A stretch of DNA of 64,000 bases from Apodemus sylvaticus (GCF_947179515.1 NC_067473.1:78852936-78916935); one strand, 5' to 3'; positions 48,638 through 60,510 are shown, numbered from the stretch's first letter. A program made the numbers and translations. Notes: a model not told the origin generated them from the letters alone.

Positions 48638-50148
48638 TGAGATAAACCAGACCCAGAAAGATAAGGTATGTATTTGTGTATGTGCTGATATTAGCTGTTA
48701 ATTCAGTGATGTCCAGGCTACAACCCATAGAACCACAGAAATTAGAAACATAGTAAGAGCTGAGGTAGACAGACAGCCCTCTCTAGGAAAGAAAACAGAA
48801 AAGATAACAATGGGTGGACAAGGAGGGAAGACTAGAATGGGAGGATCAAACAGGGAAGGGGAGGGGGACATGAAGGAGGGAATACAGAGAGAGACAACTA
48901 AAATTAAGGGGCATTTAAGAGCATCTATGGAAACCTAATACAGTAGAAGCTTCTTAAAATATACATATCTAGAGAGAATATCTAAATGAAATCACCAAAT
49001 AATAGCAGAATCAGAGCTCCAACTGGCCATCTCTTGTCAGCAAATGAAACGCCCAGAACTGGGATTAGATTATATCTGAGATATTTGCCAAAGAGGTCTA
49101 TGGCAGTTCCCAAAAAACCCAGGCTGTGCTGAGACTATAAATTGTTCTCCACAAACTGACAGCAAGGCCCCCTTCCTGAAGACAATACCTACACAACTCA
49201 CCAAACATGGAGAAGTCAGGCTGGGCCTGTGTAGGACCTTTGTTCTAGTGTCTTTGGAAGGAACAGGAAGGAACTCTGCACCCTGTCAAAGAAGAAATGT
49301 AAGCACCAACCCAGCCGCAAACTCTTTGATCTACAATGGTATCCTGCATTTGCAATATGTTTATGCAATAGGGGCATAAAGCTTATGGGAGTAACCAACC
49401 AGTATCTGATTTTACTTAGACACCTTCATGAGATGGAACCCATACCCACCACTGCTTGAGTGACCAAGAACCTAGGGTAAAACCAATACTATTGTTCTAA
49501 AAACAAAAACAAACAACCGACAAAGGCAAGGCAGCAATAAAGTGACTCCTAAAGACATTCTACTATACTCAAAGAGCAGTGACTTGCTCAGCCAGCATCA
49601 GAGAAGTCTCCTCCTGCGACAAATGGGGACAAATATAGAAACTTACAGGCAGACATTGTGAAGTGAGAAGCCTTGTAACACAGAGCCTTAAATGGGGCTC
49701 ATGGAAACCTGAAGAAGAGGAAGAACTTCTCTTCTGAAAGGGTAGGGGTCACTTACACTTACACAAGAGGGAAAGGAGAACACAAGAAAACAAAGTGAGT
49801 CCTTCTAAATCTACATGATCATCACATCTGTGAAGTCATAGAGACTGAGGCAGCAGGCACAGATCCTGCATACTCGACCCCAGATGGGGCCCTAGAGCTG
49901 AAGGAAGAAGTAGGGGCACACCTCCATCCCTAACTCAGAAGCTGTTTTAGTTGATAACCACTTACAAATGGAAATTTAGATTTCTCCAAGGGAATGAATT
50001 TCAATGGGGAAACAAACTACTCTCAAGGGCAGGCAGGATACATGTCCAGCAGTAGATGCCAACAGAAAACGAACTTAGTGGCATCCTCAGAGGTTCCTTG
50101 TCTCATAATGTCCTGTCAGGGCTCTCTCTCTCTCTCACACTCTCTCTG

Positions 50149-50186
<38 letters not shown>

Positions 50187-50243
50187 TTATCTTAATCTTA
50201 ATTTTATCTCCCAATAATTTTGCTTCTTTTTAACCCTACAGAT

Positions 50244-50293
<50 letters not shown>

Positions 50294-50755
50294 TGTGTGT
50301 GTGTGTGTGTGTGTGTTATGGCTTCTAGTGTAGTGTTTTATGGGCTTTTTTAGTGTGCAAACAAGTGGATCTATTCCTTTATCTTGGGTTCTTTTCCTTT
50401 AGCTTGTTTGTTTTTATCTAATTTCAATATTTGAGTTTTTTGTTTTACCATAGTGTGTTGTATTTTATATCATTTCATAATTATTCCTCTGGAACCTGTT
50501 TGTTTTCTAATAAGAGACAGAAGGGGGTAGAAGCAGATGTGAGTGGATGAGAAAGTGGAGGGACAAAGAAGTATGGGAAAAAAAGGGTTTACTGTGGGTC
50601 GCACCCTGTCACACTGCAGCTTCCATAGTGAGATTTTGTCCGGGGTCGGGGGGAGGTTGCAAGGGTGGAGGGTGGGTAGGAGGTTAGGAAGAGATGAGTG
50701 GGATTGGGGTACATGATGTGAAATTCATAAAGAACCAGTAAAACATTTTAAAAAA
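48638..50755 (+). mobile_element. L1 (Lx-like) 3' end, 5'-truncated
   Basis: It starts in the last ORF2 codons ('gagataaaccagacccagaa') and continues through a long 3' UTR to the Lx-type terminus ('ttatggcttctagtgtagtg', 'tgtttgttttctaataagag', 'acagaagggggtagaagcag') and an A-rich end. Internal CT (about 50,123-50,185) and GT (about 50,249-50,316) microsatellites have grown where the Lx consensus has short pyrimidine and 'cctgtgtg' stretches. It carries only the end of ORF2. Confidence 0.78.
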
Positions 50756-50919
50756 GAAAATAGATTTTTGTCTGACAAAAAATCCTGGAGTTTGGATCTG
50801 TAGAACTGGACTTGCACCTTCCTGCACTCCAGTTCATTGATTAAGCTGCTGTTGGGATGAGCCAATTCAAAGCCCAGGGTCTGGGGCTGAGAGGTACCTG
50901 AGCTGGTCATCTCCCATGT

Positions 50920-51617
50920 CTTCAGCTCTCACACCCTTAGGGAAAGCTCACTAGCAACACCCCGTCTCCAACAACTAGGACCAGCTCTATCCTCCTGCCC
51001 AGACAAGATGCAGAGTTCTTTCTCCTGAGTGTTGTATCTGGTGAGGGATATGGCCAGTTCTCCCAGTCTCATGACCCCGGGCAACACTCCCATCTGCCAT
51101 AGATAGCAAAGGGATGGGGTGGTGTCTCTCCTTTACCTGTACGTCATCACCCAGCAGACAAGAGGCAGGACTTGTTCTCTGGAGCTCATATCCTCAGGAC
51201 CAGCTGACCCTGCCCCCACCTCCATCATCTCCACCCTCTCTATCAGGGTCAGTTCTACTGTGATGCCCAGGTCATCAGGTGAGGGGCAGGGACAGCTCTC
51301 CCACTTTCATGACTTTGTTAGGGCCAACTCTTCCACCCAACACTGGTGGCAAGGGAACACGGAGGGGAAGGGGATCTCCCACTTGAGGACACCACTGTCC
51401 TCAGGCAGTGTCAGCAGGCAGGAGGCAGAGCTGGCTCTCCCACACTCACACCCTCAGGCCAGCTCACGCACCATTCCCATATCCAGGGCCAATTCTACCA
51501 TGCCGTCCAGATAAGATGCAGGGCCTGTTCTCCTGAATGCTATAGCAGGAGAGGGGCAGGGCCTGCTCTCCAGCTCTGATGACCCCTGGGCCAGGTCTCC
51601 TGCTTGCTACTGGTAGT
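50920..51617. repeat. Degenerate repeat of GC-rich units, left part
   Basis: Irregular units of about 55-75 bp built around words like 'gcagggcctgctctcc', 'ggaccagct' and 'ctctcccactttcatgac'. The same unit type resumes at 52,380. I recognise it as a dispersed mouse repeat but cannot name the family. Confidence 0.6.
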
Positions 51618-52375
51618 GAGAGTGAAAGACCCTCAAAGTGAGGACCCCCACGCTCCAGCTAAGGAAAGGCAACACCCCAAATCACTCACGAGAAACAGTC
51701 TTGACGTAAATGGCAAGAGGATTTTTATTCCAAGCGCGCTGGGGCCCACAGTCATACACCACGCAGGGATAGAGGACTGCAGACCCCAAGTGCAGAATCA
51801 GGACAGCTTTTATAAGGTTTACAACAAAGCCCGCGCATCGCAAACCAATCATTCCTTAGCATCGAGAGCCCGCAGAGTGTGGGCCAATCAATTTGTACCA
51901 CTCCATAGTTTCTAGGCCAGTCATTTCAAATCATTTAAGCCCGCACTCCGTGGACCAATCAGTTTCCTATAGTCTTGGAGGCCCCCATTTTTGCGGGATC
52001 CTGGGTAGGGGGTGACAGATTGTAGAAAAGATAGGTCACAAGGGCTTTCCTTCTATGGTGCAAGCAGTTTACAGAAGCCAGATAAGCGGTTAGTCAGCTC
52101 GTTTCCTGTTATCATACTAGGTCAGGATCATGTACTCAAGGGCCTGTCTTATGCCCTTTCACCTAGTTCAAACAGAGAGCAGGCTCTGGAACAACAGGAA
52201 ATGTGACCTTTTACCTATTTACCGTCAGAGAACAGGGTCTGGAATTTGAGGTATTCAGGGCTTCTTAGGAGGCTGGAGTTAGGGCTCCTTTGGAGTGAGA
52301 TAGCATTTTTAAATTTCTGACTTCTTGGGGTCATTTGAGAGTTAGGCTGTATTTCTCATCCTTTTAAGAGGGGAG
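51618..52375 (-). mobile_element. Solo ERV LTR, minus orientation
   Basis: On the minus strand the order is three CCAAT boxes (51,955-51,959; 51,884-51,888; 51,845-51,849), a TATAAAAG box (51,807-51,814), and an AATAAA signal (51,724-51,729) about 80 bp downstream: a U3-R-U5 layout. The element interrupts the surrounding GC-rich repeat and has no gag, pol or env attached, so it is a solo LTR left by recombination. Its direction of transcription matches Cpvl and Tril. Exact ends, target duplication and family are not resolved. Confidence 0.75.
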
Positions 52376-52379
52376 AGGG

Positions 52380-53160
52380 AGGAGGAAGATGAGTGGCAGG
52401 GCCAGCTCTCCAATGCTTATATCTGTATCCTTGGGGCAGTTCACCTGCAACCCCCAAAATGTGCGGGGCTCATGGCAGCCCAGACCAGAGATGTCTGCCT
52501 GCTCTTTAGTGGCAACAGATCCCTGCTGCTACAGGGCCATGAACCAGATGTGGCTCCCAATGGCAGCATAAACCAAGACCACATCATGGTCCCAGATGGC
52601 ATCACTAGCTATTTGAATCAGACTGTTCCCCTTTACCCTTGAGTATCCAGCCTACCTCTCTTTGTTGTGCCAGAGTTCTTCTGTTTCTGTTTCTCTCCCA
52701 TTTCTCCACCAGTTACTTGCTCCCAGTACCTGGGATGTCCTGAGTGTCTGAGGCTGTCTCAGGAGTGGTCTCAGGAGTGTTATGCCCTGCTCGTGTGTTA
52801 TGGTACTAGGCAGAGATCATCTTGGGCCTGGTCTACCTACCCCACAGGCCTGTGAGGCACTGGACTGGTGGTGGTCACCTTAGACTAGCTCCCTGCCCAG
52901 GCCCTATGGCTCTGGTCTGGAGGTCATCTTGGGCTTGCTCTTTCCCTGGCCCACCCAAGTGGCCCATTGTGGAGGATTGTCTCTCTTGGGTTTATTCCCA
53001 CCCAGTGCCTATGGTCCCGGAAGGGGTTCTAGTCTCCAGCTTGCACACCATCCTGGGAGCCCATCTTAGCCTACCTGGCACCAGAATGATGATCATCTCA
53101 GGCTAGTTTACTATCCAGGCCTCCAGGCACCAGACTGAGGGTCAGCTAAGGCTTTCTTTT
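52380..53160. repeat. Degenerate GC-rich dispersed repeat, right part
   Basis: Continuation of the repeat broken by the LTR: 'ggcagggccagctctccaat' at 52,396, then phrases such as 'agagatgtctgcctgctctt', 'gcataaaccaagaccacatc' and 'gttcttctgtttctgtttct', which I associate with a common mouse repeat. Confidence 0.55.
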
Positions 53161-53870
53161 TTCCAGGGAATCTTAGGCTACTAAACATTCATCTTTTCAT
53201 AAATCAGAACACTCAACATAGACATAGTCTTTCTCCTCTCTGCCACCTACTGATATGACATAGCAGCTACACCTGCAATGTTTCTAAGGGCAGGTCTATT
53301 TTCAAATAAAGGGGAAAAAATTAATTCTCTGGTGAGACAAATGATACCTGAGTGAATTATGCCCAAAACCTAAGTATGCTGCAGAATTTCAAAGACATGT
53401 GTGTCAAAAAGAAACAAGCCTGGATGTGACAGCTTAGCCAGAAGAACGCCGATGAATGTATATTCCCAAATACCTATATTTGGGTGCCAGGTTAACTCAA
53501 ATTTAAAATCTAATAATGACATAAAATTAGGTTGGTTTTTATTTATTACAGGAAACAGAATTTAAAACTCAGATTTCAAATGACTCTTCTAATGTGCCTT
53601 ACAGGCTGTTTACTGAATGTGTACAACTCAACCAAGCCAACAGAGAAGACAGATTATGTTCTCTCTGTGCTTCAGATCCCCTGCTGACTGAGGGCTAGTG
53701 ACATATCATTCTTCTCCAAGGAAGGTTTCTGTCTCTGAGAATTACAAGGTTAACTTCTATGTGGAGACTTCCTGTGTTCAAAATCCCCTCTGTTATAGCC
53801 ATATCCTCGCTTTGGGATGAACTGCTCAGCTGTTTTTTCTGTAATATTCATCAGCATCCTCAGAGGCTGT
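53161..53870. other. Intergenic, no gene seen
   Basis: Unique-looking, AT-rich. No gene. Confidence 0.4.
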
Positions 53871-53875
53871 TACAG

Positions 53876-54240
53876 TTTGAATCCAAAATGTCTTCACAGG
53901 CTCATGTTGCGAACAATTATTTCCCAGGTGGTTAAAATGATTCTGGAGGCTGTGGAACTCAGGATGTAGGGCTCAGCTCTGAAGAGACAACCCAGCCCAG
54001 CCTTAGCCTAAGCCTCTGCTTCCTGGCCCATTACTATGTGAATAGCCTCTCTACACACTCCTGCTGCCAGAGGCTGAGCCCCACTGGGCTTTTCCTGCTG
54101 AGATGGGCTGAGACCTCCAGCCAAAGTTAATCTACCTTTCCTTAGTTGTTTCTGGCTGCCAGGCACAATATACAGAGTCACTAGGACAGATGTGTCATGA
54201 GATAAACCATCTTAGTACTTACAGAACCAGATGATGTTAC
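53876..54240 (+). mobile_element. MaLR-like solo LTR, diverged (probable)
   Basis: 'acagtttgaatccaaaatgt', 'cacaggctcatgttgcgaac', 'gaggctgtggaactcaggat' and 'tgctgagatgggctgagacc' are in the order of an old LTR of this class. It ends about 165 bp downstream of the distal Cpvl poly(A) signal and is opposite in orientation to Cpvl. Confidence 0.45.
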
Positions 54241-54389
54241 AAGTCTATTAATTTATTGCACTTTCTGCCTGCAAGGGATTAGATATTCCATTAGTGCCTC
54301 AGAACCCAATTTTTTCATCCCATAAATCAACACACATGATGTTCACTTAAGCGTGTTCATGATCCCCAACTGTCATTCAAAAGGTCACA

Positions 54390-54517
54390 TGCTTCAGGTA
54401 AATGTTTATTGATTAAAATGTACCTTGAAAATATAAATATTTTATTCTACAAGATATCTTTAGTTTGTTAAAAACAATATTCTTTTGTGATTAAGACTCT
54501 TGTTTCAGAAAAGTAGC
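54390..54517 (-). terminator. Cpvl: Cpvl 3' UTR with two poly(A) signals
   Basis: Directly downstream of the Cpvl stop, AATAAA occurs on the minus strand at 54,441-54,446 and 54,405-54,410, giving a short 3' UTR of roughly 90-130 nt. The cleavage point near 54,390 is inferred from usual spacing, not observed. Confidence 0.65.
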
Positions 54518-54628
54518 TTATGAATTATAAGGTTCCCATCCTCTGTCATAGATGAAGCGATTGATCATATCAAAAGATCTCATTGGCTGGTCATAGGGCA
54601 AAATGTGTCCTCCACCTCGGACAATTAC
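54518..54628 (-). CDS. Cpvl: Carboxypeptidase, vitellogenic-like: terminal coding exon (partial gene)
   Basis: Reading leftward from a polypyrimidine tract and an AG acceptor (54,630-54,629), a phase-0 exon of 36 codons plus TAA encodes a peptide that begins VIVRGGGHILPYDQP and ends RGWEPYNS. This is the C-terminus of CPVL, a serine carboxypeptidase of family S10. The His in GGGHILPYDQP is the catalytic-triad histidine (established for the family), so this exon completes the active site. The Ser and Asp of the triad must lie in exons beyond the right edge. No stop or frameshift interrupts the exon. It is too short to appear in a simple ORF scan. I found no penultimate exon between 54.63 and 64.0 kb on the minus strand, so the last intron exceeds 9 kb. 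Confidence 0.93.
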   Translation of the reverse strand, partial: VIVRGGGHILPYDQPMRSFDMINRFIYDRGWEPYNS

Positions 54629-55300
54629 CTTGGAGACCAAAGACAAAAGAACACATGAAAATAAATATTTTCAATACATGGAAAGTGTAAACTCAGACTA
54701 AACACTATTTAAAATATATGTGAAATTCAGAATGGTGTTGCTATGTAGTTTAGTGGTAGACCTACATGGACCTGGAGGTAGGAAGGTTTCCTGTCTAGGT
54801 CAGGTTGCAACTGCAGCCTACTCTGTCTTTTAATTAGCCAGCTAAGTCTTACCACTCACAAATCAAGGATGCAAACCACTCAGCAGCTCTCAGAGGTGAG
54901 TGATCAAATGTGATAGGCTTGTGATTACATATGTAAATGTGACAAGATTAATCTCAAGGCTCCCCAAATGGAAATAGCCCCATCTGCAGAAATGATATAT
55001 TTTGGGAGCCTCTAAACTCATGTGTTCCAGATGTTCTGGGGGGTCATCAGTGTGCCATGAATTTTAAAAGGGTTATTCAAGCACTTAAACCATCACTCTA
55101 AGATAGTTTTTAGTAAATGATTTCAATTCTCCCTGGACCTAGAGATGTGGACCTAGCAGAAGAGGCTTCCCAGTTGGGGCTTTTTCAGCATCCAGAATCA
55201 AAGGAAGTCATAATGAGCTTGTGATCAGACATGTCAGGGCAGACTTCTCAGAAATCTCTGGGGAAAAGATTCCTGGACTGACAAAGGTGGGCAGGCACAT

Positions 55301-55720
55301 GTGCAGGAGTGTAGTGATGCAGTGGTGCAGGGGTGCAGGATACAGGGATACAGAGATGTGGGGTGCAGAGATGCAAGAGTGCAGGGATGTAAGGATGCAG
55401 GAGTGCAGGGGTGAAGAGATGCAGGGGTGAAGGGGTGCAGGGATGAAGGAGTGCAGGGATCCATGATGCAGGGACACAGGGATGCAGGAGTGCAGTGGTA
55501 CAGAGATACAGGGATGCTGGGATGCAGGGTTGCAGGGATGAAGGATGCAGGGTAGCAGGATGCAGGGATGCAGGGGTGTAGGATGCAGGATAAAGGGTGC
55601 AGGGGTGCTGGGATGAAGGAGTGCAGGGATGCAGAGATGCTGGGGTGCAGGAGTGCAGTGATGCAGGGACACATGATGCAGAGACATAGGGGCACAGGGA
55701 GGCAGGGATGCAGGGATGCA
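55301..55720. repeat. Octamer minisatellite (GGGATGCA)n in the Cpvl last intron
   Basis: About 420 bp of GGGATGCA-type units, mostly 8 bp with 7- and 9-bp variants, roughly 50 copies. A unit length not divisible by three and the lack of stops keep all three minus frames open (159-175 codons, cycling HPCIPASL). These are not proteins. Confidence 0.95.
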
Positions 55721-57120
55721 CTGCCAATAGAGGAATATGCTCCTACATGTTCAGGAAACAACAGTCATGCACTTCTATATGCAGCCCCACTCGTTAAGGA
55801 GTGTGATGAGGCAGAGGGAAGCTGAACAGGCAAACAGGATACAGGCCTGCTGGGATGAGCTGCAATGAACACATTAGATGTTTGGAGATTTATTTTTAGC
55901 TTCAGTAAAATATACTTAACATGAAATTACATCTTTAATTACTTTAAGGTGCAAAATCCAGTCACAGTTAGTGCATCCTCTACCACTAGTAGGTAATTGT
56001 GGATTATTTTCATTGTCCCAAAGGAAACAGCAGCTGATGCTGCCCAGTCCTCAACCCTGTAGTCTGCAGTGGCCTCACCAACTTCAGCAGCCTGCCAATC
56101 TGCCTCTTCTAGGCAGAACCTAGAGGAAATGCCATGCTCAGATTTCCAGCACAAAAATTGCTAAATATCTAATGAGGAGGCTTTGAAGGGCGTGAACCCT
56201 GAGTAAACAGAGGAGGACCGTCAGCTTGGATGAAGGATAGTGTAGGCTCTTAGGAAAGAGTAGGAATGGGAGTGGGGAGAGTGTAGCAGAGCAGAACCAA
56301 TGAAATTAAAGATAATCGGATCTAAAGGCCAGGTGGTAGTCGTCTTCCACCACTGCTCCCATTTCAGCCTTCTCAGATCTGCAAAGGGTGGTACTGCTTC
56401 AGGACAATAGAAACCCATGGAGACTCCAAGAGGCAGGGTGGACTGGAGGAGCCCAGCCCACTGCAAACTGGTGCACAACAGACACATGCCTGTTAGGCTT
56501 TCTAGTTTAAACTTAAGCCCTTTTACTATCTTAATTACACACCCTACCTATGAAATTACGGCTTCTAGCTATCAGGTGGTACCTACTGGTCAAACTAAGA
56601 CAAATGTACACTCAGGAAAAGCCACACTGAAAAGATAAAGTAACTGAAGACAAGTGTGAGAGACAAGTCATCGATCGTCAGCAGACACCTCTGATTGAGC
56701 GAAGCAAGACCTGTGCAAGATAACCAGATCAAGGCAGGGCTGCTTCAGCAACACAGCAGGGGCCATCCTCGGGGTTTCCCATCATGCACTTGCAGACTAG
56801 CAAAGAATACTGAATGGGGGGGAGGGTAAAATTTTACTTCTAGATACCTCAGTGGAACCAACTGTAGCTATCACAGTATTCTGTGTTTCTAGAGAAATCC
56901 AGACAGAGCTTTGGTGTACGTTGTTTTGGTTCTGGATATAAGAGAAAGGACCTTAAGGAAAACGTCCAAAGTAAAGAAAATGCAGACTTGGCGCTGAGAA
57001 ACTGCAAACTTCCCATTAGACCCAAGTGTGTCTGCAGAGGGATGGAGAGCCAGAGACCAGAAGCCTCAGCATCCCAGCAGTCGGCTCCACTGAAACCCTC
57101 TCACCACTGAACTGAATAAG
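55721..57120. other. Cpvl intron sequence with an old L1-like relic
   Basis: At about 55,885-56,030 the words 'aaatatacttaacatgaaat', 'gtgcaaaatccagtcacagt' and 'tttcattgtcccaaaggaaa' resemble an ancient mammalian L1 piece. The rest is unrecognised. Confidence 0.4.
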
Positions 57121-57124
57121 GTTG

Positions 57125-57260
57125 TGACACCTTCTTCTGACCTTCATAAGTGAGATGCTCACACAAGGTTCACAAACATGCAGGCAAACAGCCTATAATT
57201 CATATAATGCATACATATATACATAGACACATATCATAGAAATAAATAATAATGAAAAAT
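57125..57260 (+). repeat. B3-like SINE 3' half
   Basis: 'caccttcttctgaccttcat', 'tcacaaacatgcaggcaaac' and an AATAAATAATAATG tail match the B3 3' half without its tRNA-like head. Confidence 0.6.
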
Positions 57261-58425
57261 TTCCACCCATTGCTAACTGAAACTGACAACAGACAGTATT
57301 ATAGCAGTTTGGACATAGTAGAAGAAAAGACACTGGAAATGGAAGGTCTTGTTAATAGGTTAGTTGACAACATCCAGCCTGGACCCTGCCAAACAGCAGC
57401 ATCGCATCTACAGGACAGAAAGCACGCATAGACCAGAGGAGAAAGGCCAGGGATGTCAGCGAATCTGATTGGTCTTGGCTGGACCTGAAGGATGAAGTTT
57501 TGCCTACAGGAAAGTTAAAGGTTTCTCATCAAACAGAAGAAAAAGTGGTTCCTAAATGATGGACAAAAATAATGAATAGTAATAATAATAATGGGGGAAA
57601 ACCCACCATTTACACAGAAGTGGTGCAAACTGAGCAAAAAGGTCTCCTTGTGTACTTGGAATGTGGCAAGTACACCAAACCAGGTCTATTCTGTAAATTA
57701 GGATATCTGTGGTGTGATTCTTAGGGAAATATCAAGTGTGGGTAGACAGTAACAGCACGGTACTAGCAAATTACAATGGGAGACACGGTGGCTCTGAACT
57801 ACTGGGTGGGATAAAAGGATGCGAAGGGAACAGGGAAGAAACATCACATGTGAGACAAAAAGCAAAGCTCACAGTCGGGCGTTAAGACAGAAACAGACTC
57901 GGTTTCAGGTGTCCCATGATAGCTGAGAGGCAGAGGCCGCAGATCAGGTCGCGCGCGCAGCCTTGCCCACCAGGTCAGCCGCGTGCTGTGAACACGCTTC
58001 ACAGTCACTTCATTGTCACGTCCCCTATCATCATGCAAGCCTCTGCTCACTCTGTGGTCCTGATGGGGACTGACCTCAGCATTGCTCTCTCCCTGGACAC
58101 TGAGTCAGCTGACCCGGAAAGGAAGCGTGCAGTGCGGAAGGGCGTTCAGCGCAGAGCAGCCCAGAGCCTGGCACAGCTGTGCGTAAGCCCAGCTTGGGAT
58201 ACTTACAGTGACGGACTGTCCTTTATTTTCTTACTTGTAAAATGGAGATAAGACTTCAGGTCACCAGGTGTCCCGTTTGCTCAGTATTGAGGAGTTTGGA
58301 GGATCTGAGACTTTAGTTTTAAACCTAAAAATAGTGTCAGACTCTCTGAGATGGCTGGTCACTCTAACAAAACAACTCCATGGCGCCTTTGGAGACTCCG
58401 GGCTCACAACATCGTGTCAGGCCTT
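57261..58425. other. Cpvl intron sequence, no gene seen
   Basis: Possibly includes a MIR scrap near 58,160-58,255 (ttcttacttgtaaaatgg). No conserved frame. Confidence 0.4.
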
Positions 58426-58429
58426 TCTT

Positions 58430-58886
58430 TCTTTCTTTTTTTTTTTTAATTTTATCATACTATATTTATTTGTACTTTATTTTATTTATATATTGTTTTT
58501 CTTCTCTCTTTTTGCTCCACAGGCCGTTTGTGTATATATCATGGCTTCCAGTTCAGTGGTTTTTTTACGGAGTTCCTGAGTGCACAAACAAGCAGTTCTC
58601 TGATTCTTGGGCCTTTCATTGGCTCTTTTCCTTCTGTTTGTTTGTCTTGTCCAATTCCTATGTGCTGGTCTTTGTTTTATCTTATCTTTTATTATGTTAT
58701 ATTTTATTTGATTATTATCCCTTAGAATCCTGTTGATTTTGTAATAAGAGACAGAAAGGGGTGGATCTGGAGGGGAGGCGAGGTGGGCAGGACCTGGACG
58801 GAGTAAAGAAAAGGGAAACTGGGGTCTGGATGTAGCAGGTGTTAAAAAAATTATTTCCAAAAAAGGAAAAAAATAAAAGAAATCAA

Positions 58887-58890
<4 letters not shown>
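58430..58890 (+). mobile_element. L1 Lx-type 3' UTR
   Basis: 'tatatatcatggcttccagt', 'tcagtggtttttttacggag', 'ttcctgagtgcacaaacaag', 'tagaatcctgttgattttgt', 'aataagagacagaaaggggt' is the Lx 3' end. It is clearly related to 50,190-50,750 but better preserved. Confidence 0.85.

Positions 58891-58891
<1 letters not shown>

Positions 58892-58934
<43 letters not shown>
58892..58934. repeat. (GA)n microsatellite
   Basis: Perfect GA run grown from the A-rich end of the preceding L1. Confidence 0.96.
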
Positions 58935-58935
<1 letters not shown>

Positions 58936-60040
58936 ACGTGAAAGAATAGCCGGTACTGTCTACCACAGGCGTTACTCCACCCCATCTGCTGATAGAGGAA
59001 ACACTCGGCTGGCCACAGCACTATTGTCTTAAGTTTTTATGGTCAAATAAATATTTTCCCTTTTAATTACCAGAGTAAGAGAAGGATTTGTGGCAGTAAA
59101 AAAAAAAATGTATATACACATACATGTACAGGTACACCTATACATACACACAATATAGTAGCATGCTTATTTAAAATGAAAGAAGTACAATTCACTCATC
59201 AGGAGCGGAAATATTCATCTTCAAATGTATTTTGATTCCCATATCAAGGGTCCCGCTTGCCCTTGGGAGCAGGAGAGCATTCCTCATCAGCAGGCTCAGC
59301 TAGCTAGCTCGGGAGCTTAAGTCTTCCAGTTGCTGGCCCCATCACCCATCTCTTTCCTTCCCTCCCTCCCCTCCCCCACTGCCCACAGGCAGTGCAGATC
59401 CCTTTTGTTGCACAACGCATACATGACAAGCAGGCAGGGAGGCAAGAGCTTGCTTGTCTTAGCAGAGTGGCAGAAAACTGCTCTCTTTTCCTTTTTCTTT
59501 TCTTTTCTTTTTTCTTTTTTTTTTTTTTGGAACTCACTTTATAGCAGTGTTTGATGCGATTACAAAGTAATTGAAACTTCCCTTCCTCATCCTTTTTTGT
59601 ATTTGATATCCACAGAGGCTAGAAAGCACAATGCAGCTCGTTATTTGTCCTAACCCATTGTCTTACTGCAGGATCTACATTTCTTTCTTTGTGTGAGCGT
59701 TGGGGGTGGGGGCAGCAGCTAAGACATCGACATCGGTGCCCTCTACCAGGAGAGATGGTTCACAGTATACTAGATATCACACACCATGAGCCTGCCAACC
59801 CACCCAGACTTTACTTCCAGCCAAAAGCAAGATGGGGAGGTTCTTGCAGGGCTGTGCTGGGCCTTTCCTACAGAATCAGAAGAGCCTGTCAGACAGTTCA
59901 TTGCTCTGCTCCAGACTTCCTAGCATAAAGTCAGTATACAAAATTAGCTGAGGTGAAGGTGATGGTTTTCTTACATTTTTGTCCTTTCCAAGAGTACATT
60001 CTGACATGTGTCCTTTTTTTCAAAGTAAACTCAAGTGCCA
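58935..60040. other. Cpvl intron, no gene seen
   Basis: Includes a TTTTC/poly-T patch (about 59,488-59,529). Nothing coding. Confidence 0.4.
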
Positions 60041-60333
60041 TTGTTTGGATATAAAGTATTCTCCAAACACTCATGTATTGAAGGATTGGTCCCTGGCCCT
60101 CAGCACTTCCGGAAGAGAGATGGTGTTAGTATTCTGTCTAAGCTCCACCCCACACTTACCTGGCAGTAGCCAGGTATGCCCTGCCCCATAAACCGGCCCA
60201 CTATAAAAGAGGCTACTTTCCCCTCTTCACTCTCTCTCTCATAGCTCTCCCCTCTTGGCAGTCTCACCTCTCTGACCCTCTTGGGCTCTCCTCCCTCCCC
60301 CCTCTCTCCATGTGGTCATGGCTAGCCTCCACT

Positions 60334-60369
<36 letters not shown>

Positions 60370-60510
60370 TTTTTCTTTCTGCCTCTCTAATGCCTATCCT
60401 TTGCCCTGAATAAACTCTATTCTATACCATGTCTGTGTGCGTGTAGTCCCTCAGGGGGGAAAGGTGCCTGGGCCTGGGCCCACCTAGGCACCCCCTTCCC
60501 CCACACTGCT
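60041..60510 (+). mobile_element. LTR-like element with TATA box and poly(A) signal
   Basis: A TATAAAA box (60,202-60,208) is followed about 200 bp later by AATAAA (60,409-60,414), with a pyrimidine-rich CT tract between. This is LTR architecture, in sense opposite to Cpvl. The first 60 bp resemble other MaLR-like ends. Family unknown. Confidence 0.6.

Noticed and set aside
51604..51915. 103-codon plus frame over the ERV LTR
   Set aside because: It is antisense to an LTR whose promoter and poly(A) signals explain the sequence. It has no similarity to known proteins that I can see.
55208..55761. Three overlapping minus-strand frames of 159-175 codons with HPCIPASL-type repeats
   Set aside because: They are all readings of an 8-bp minisatellite without stop words. 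Every frame is open equally, so there is no coding evidence.
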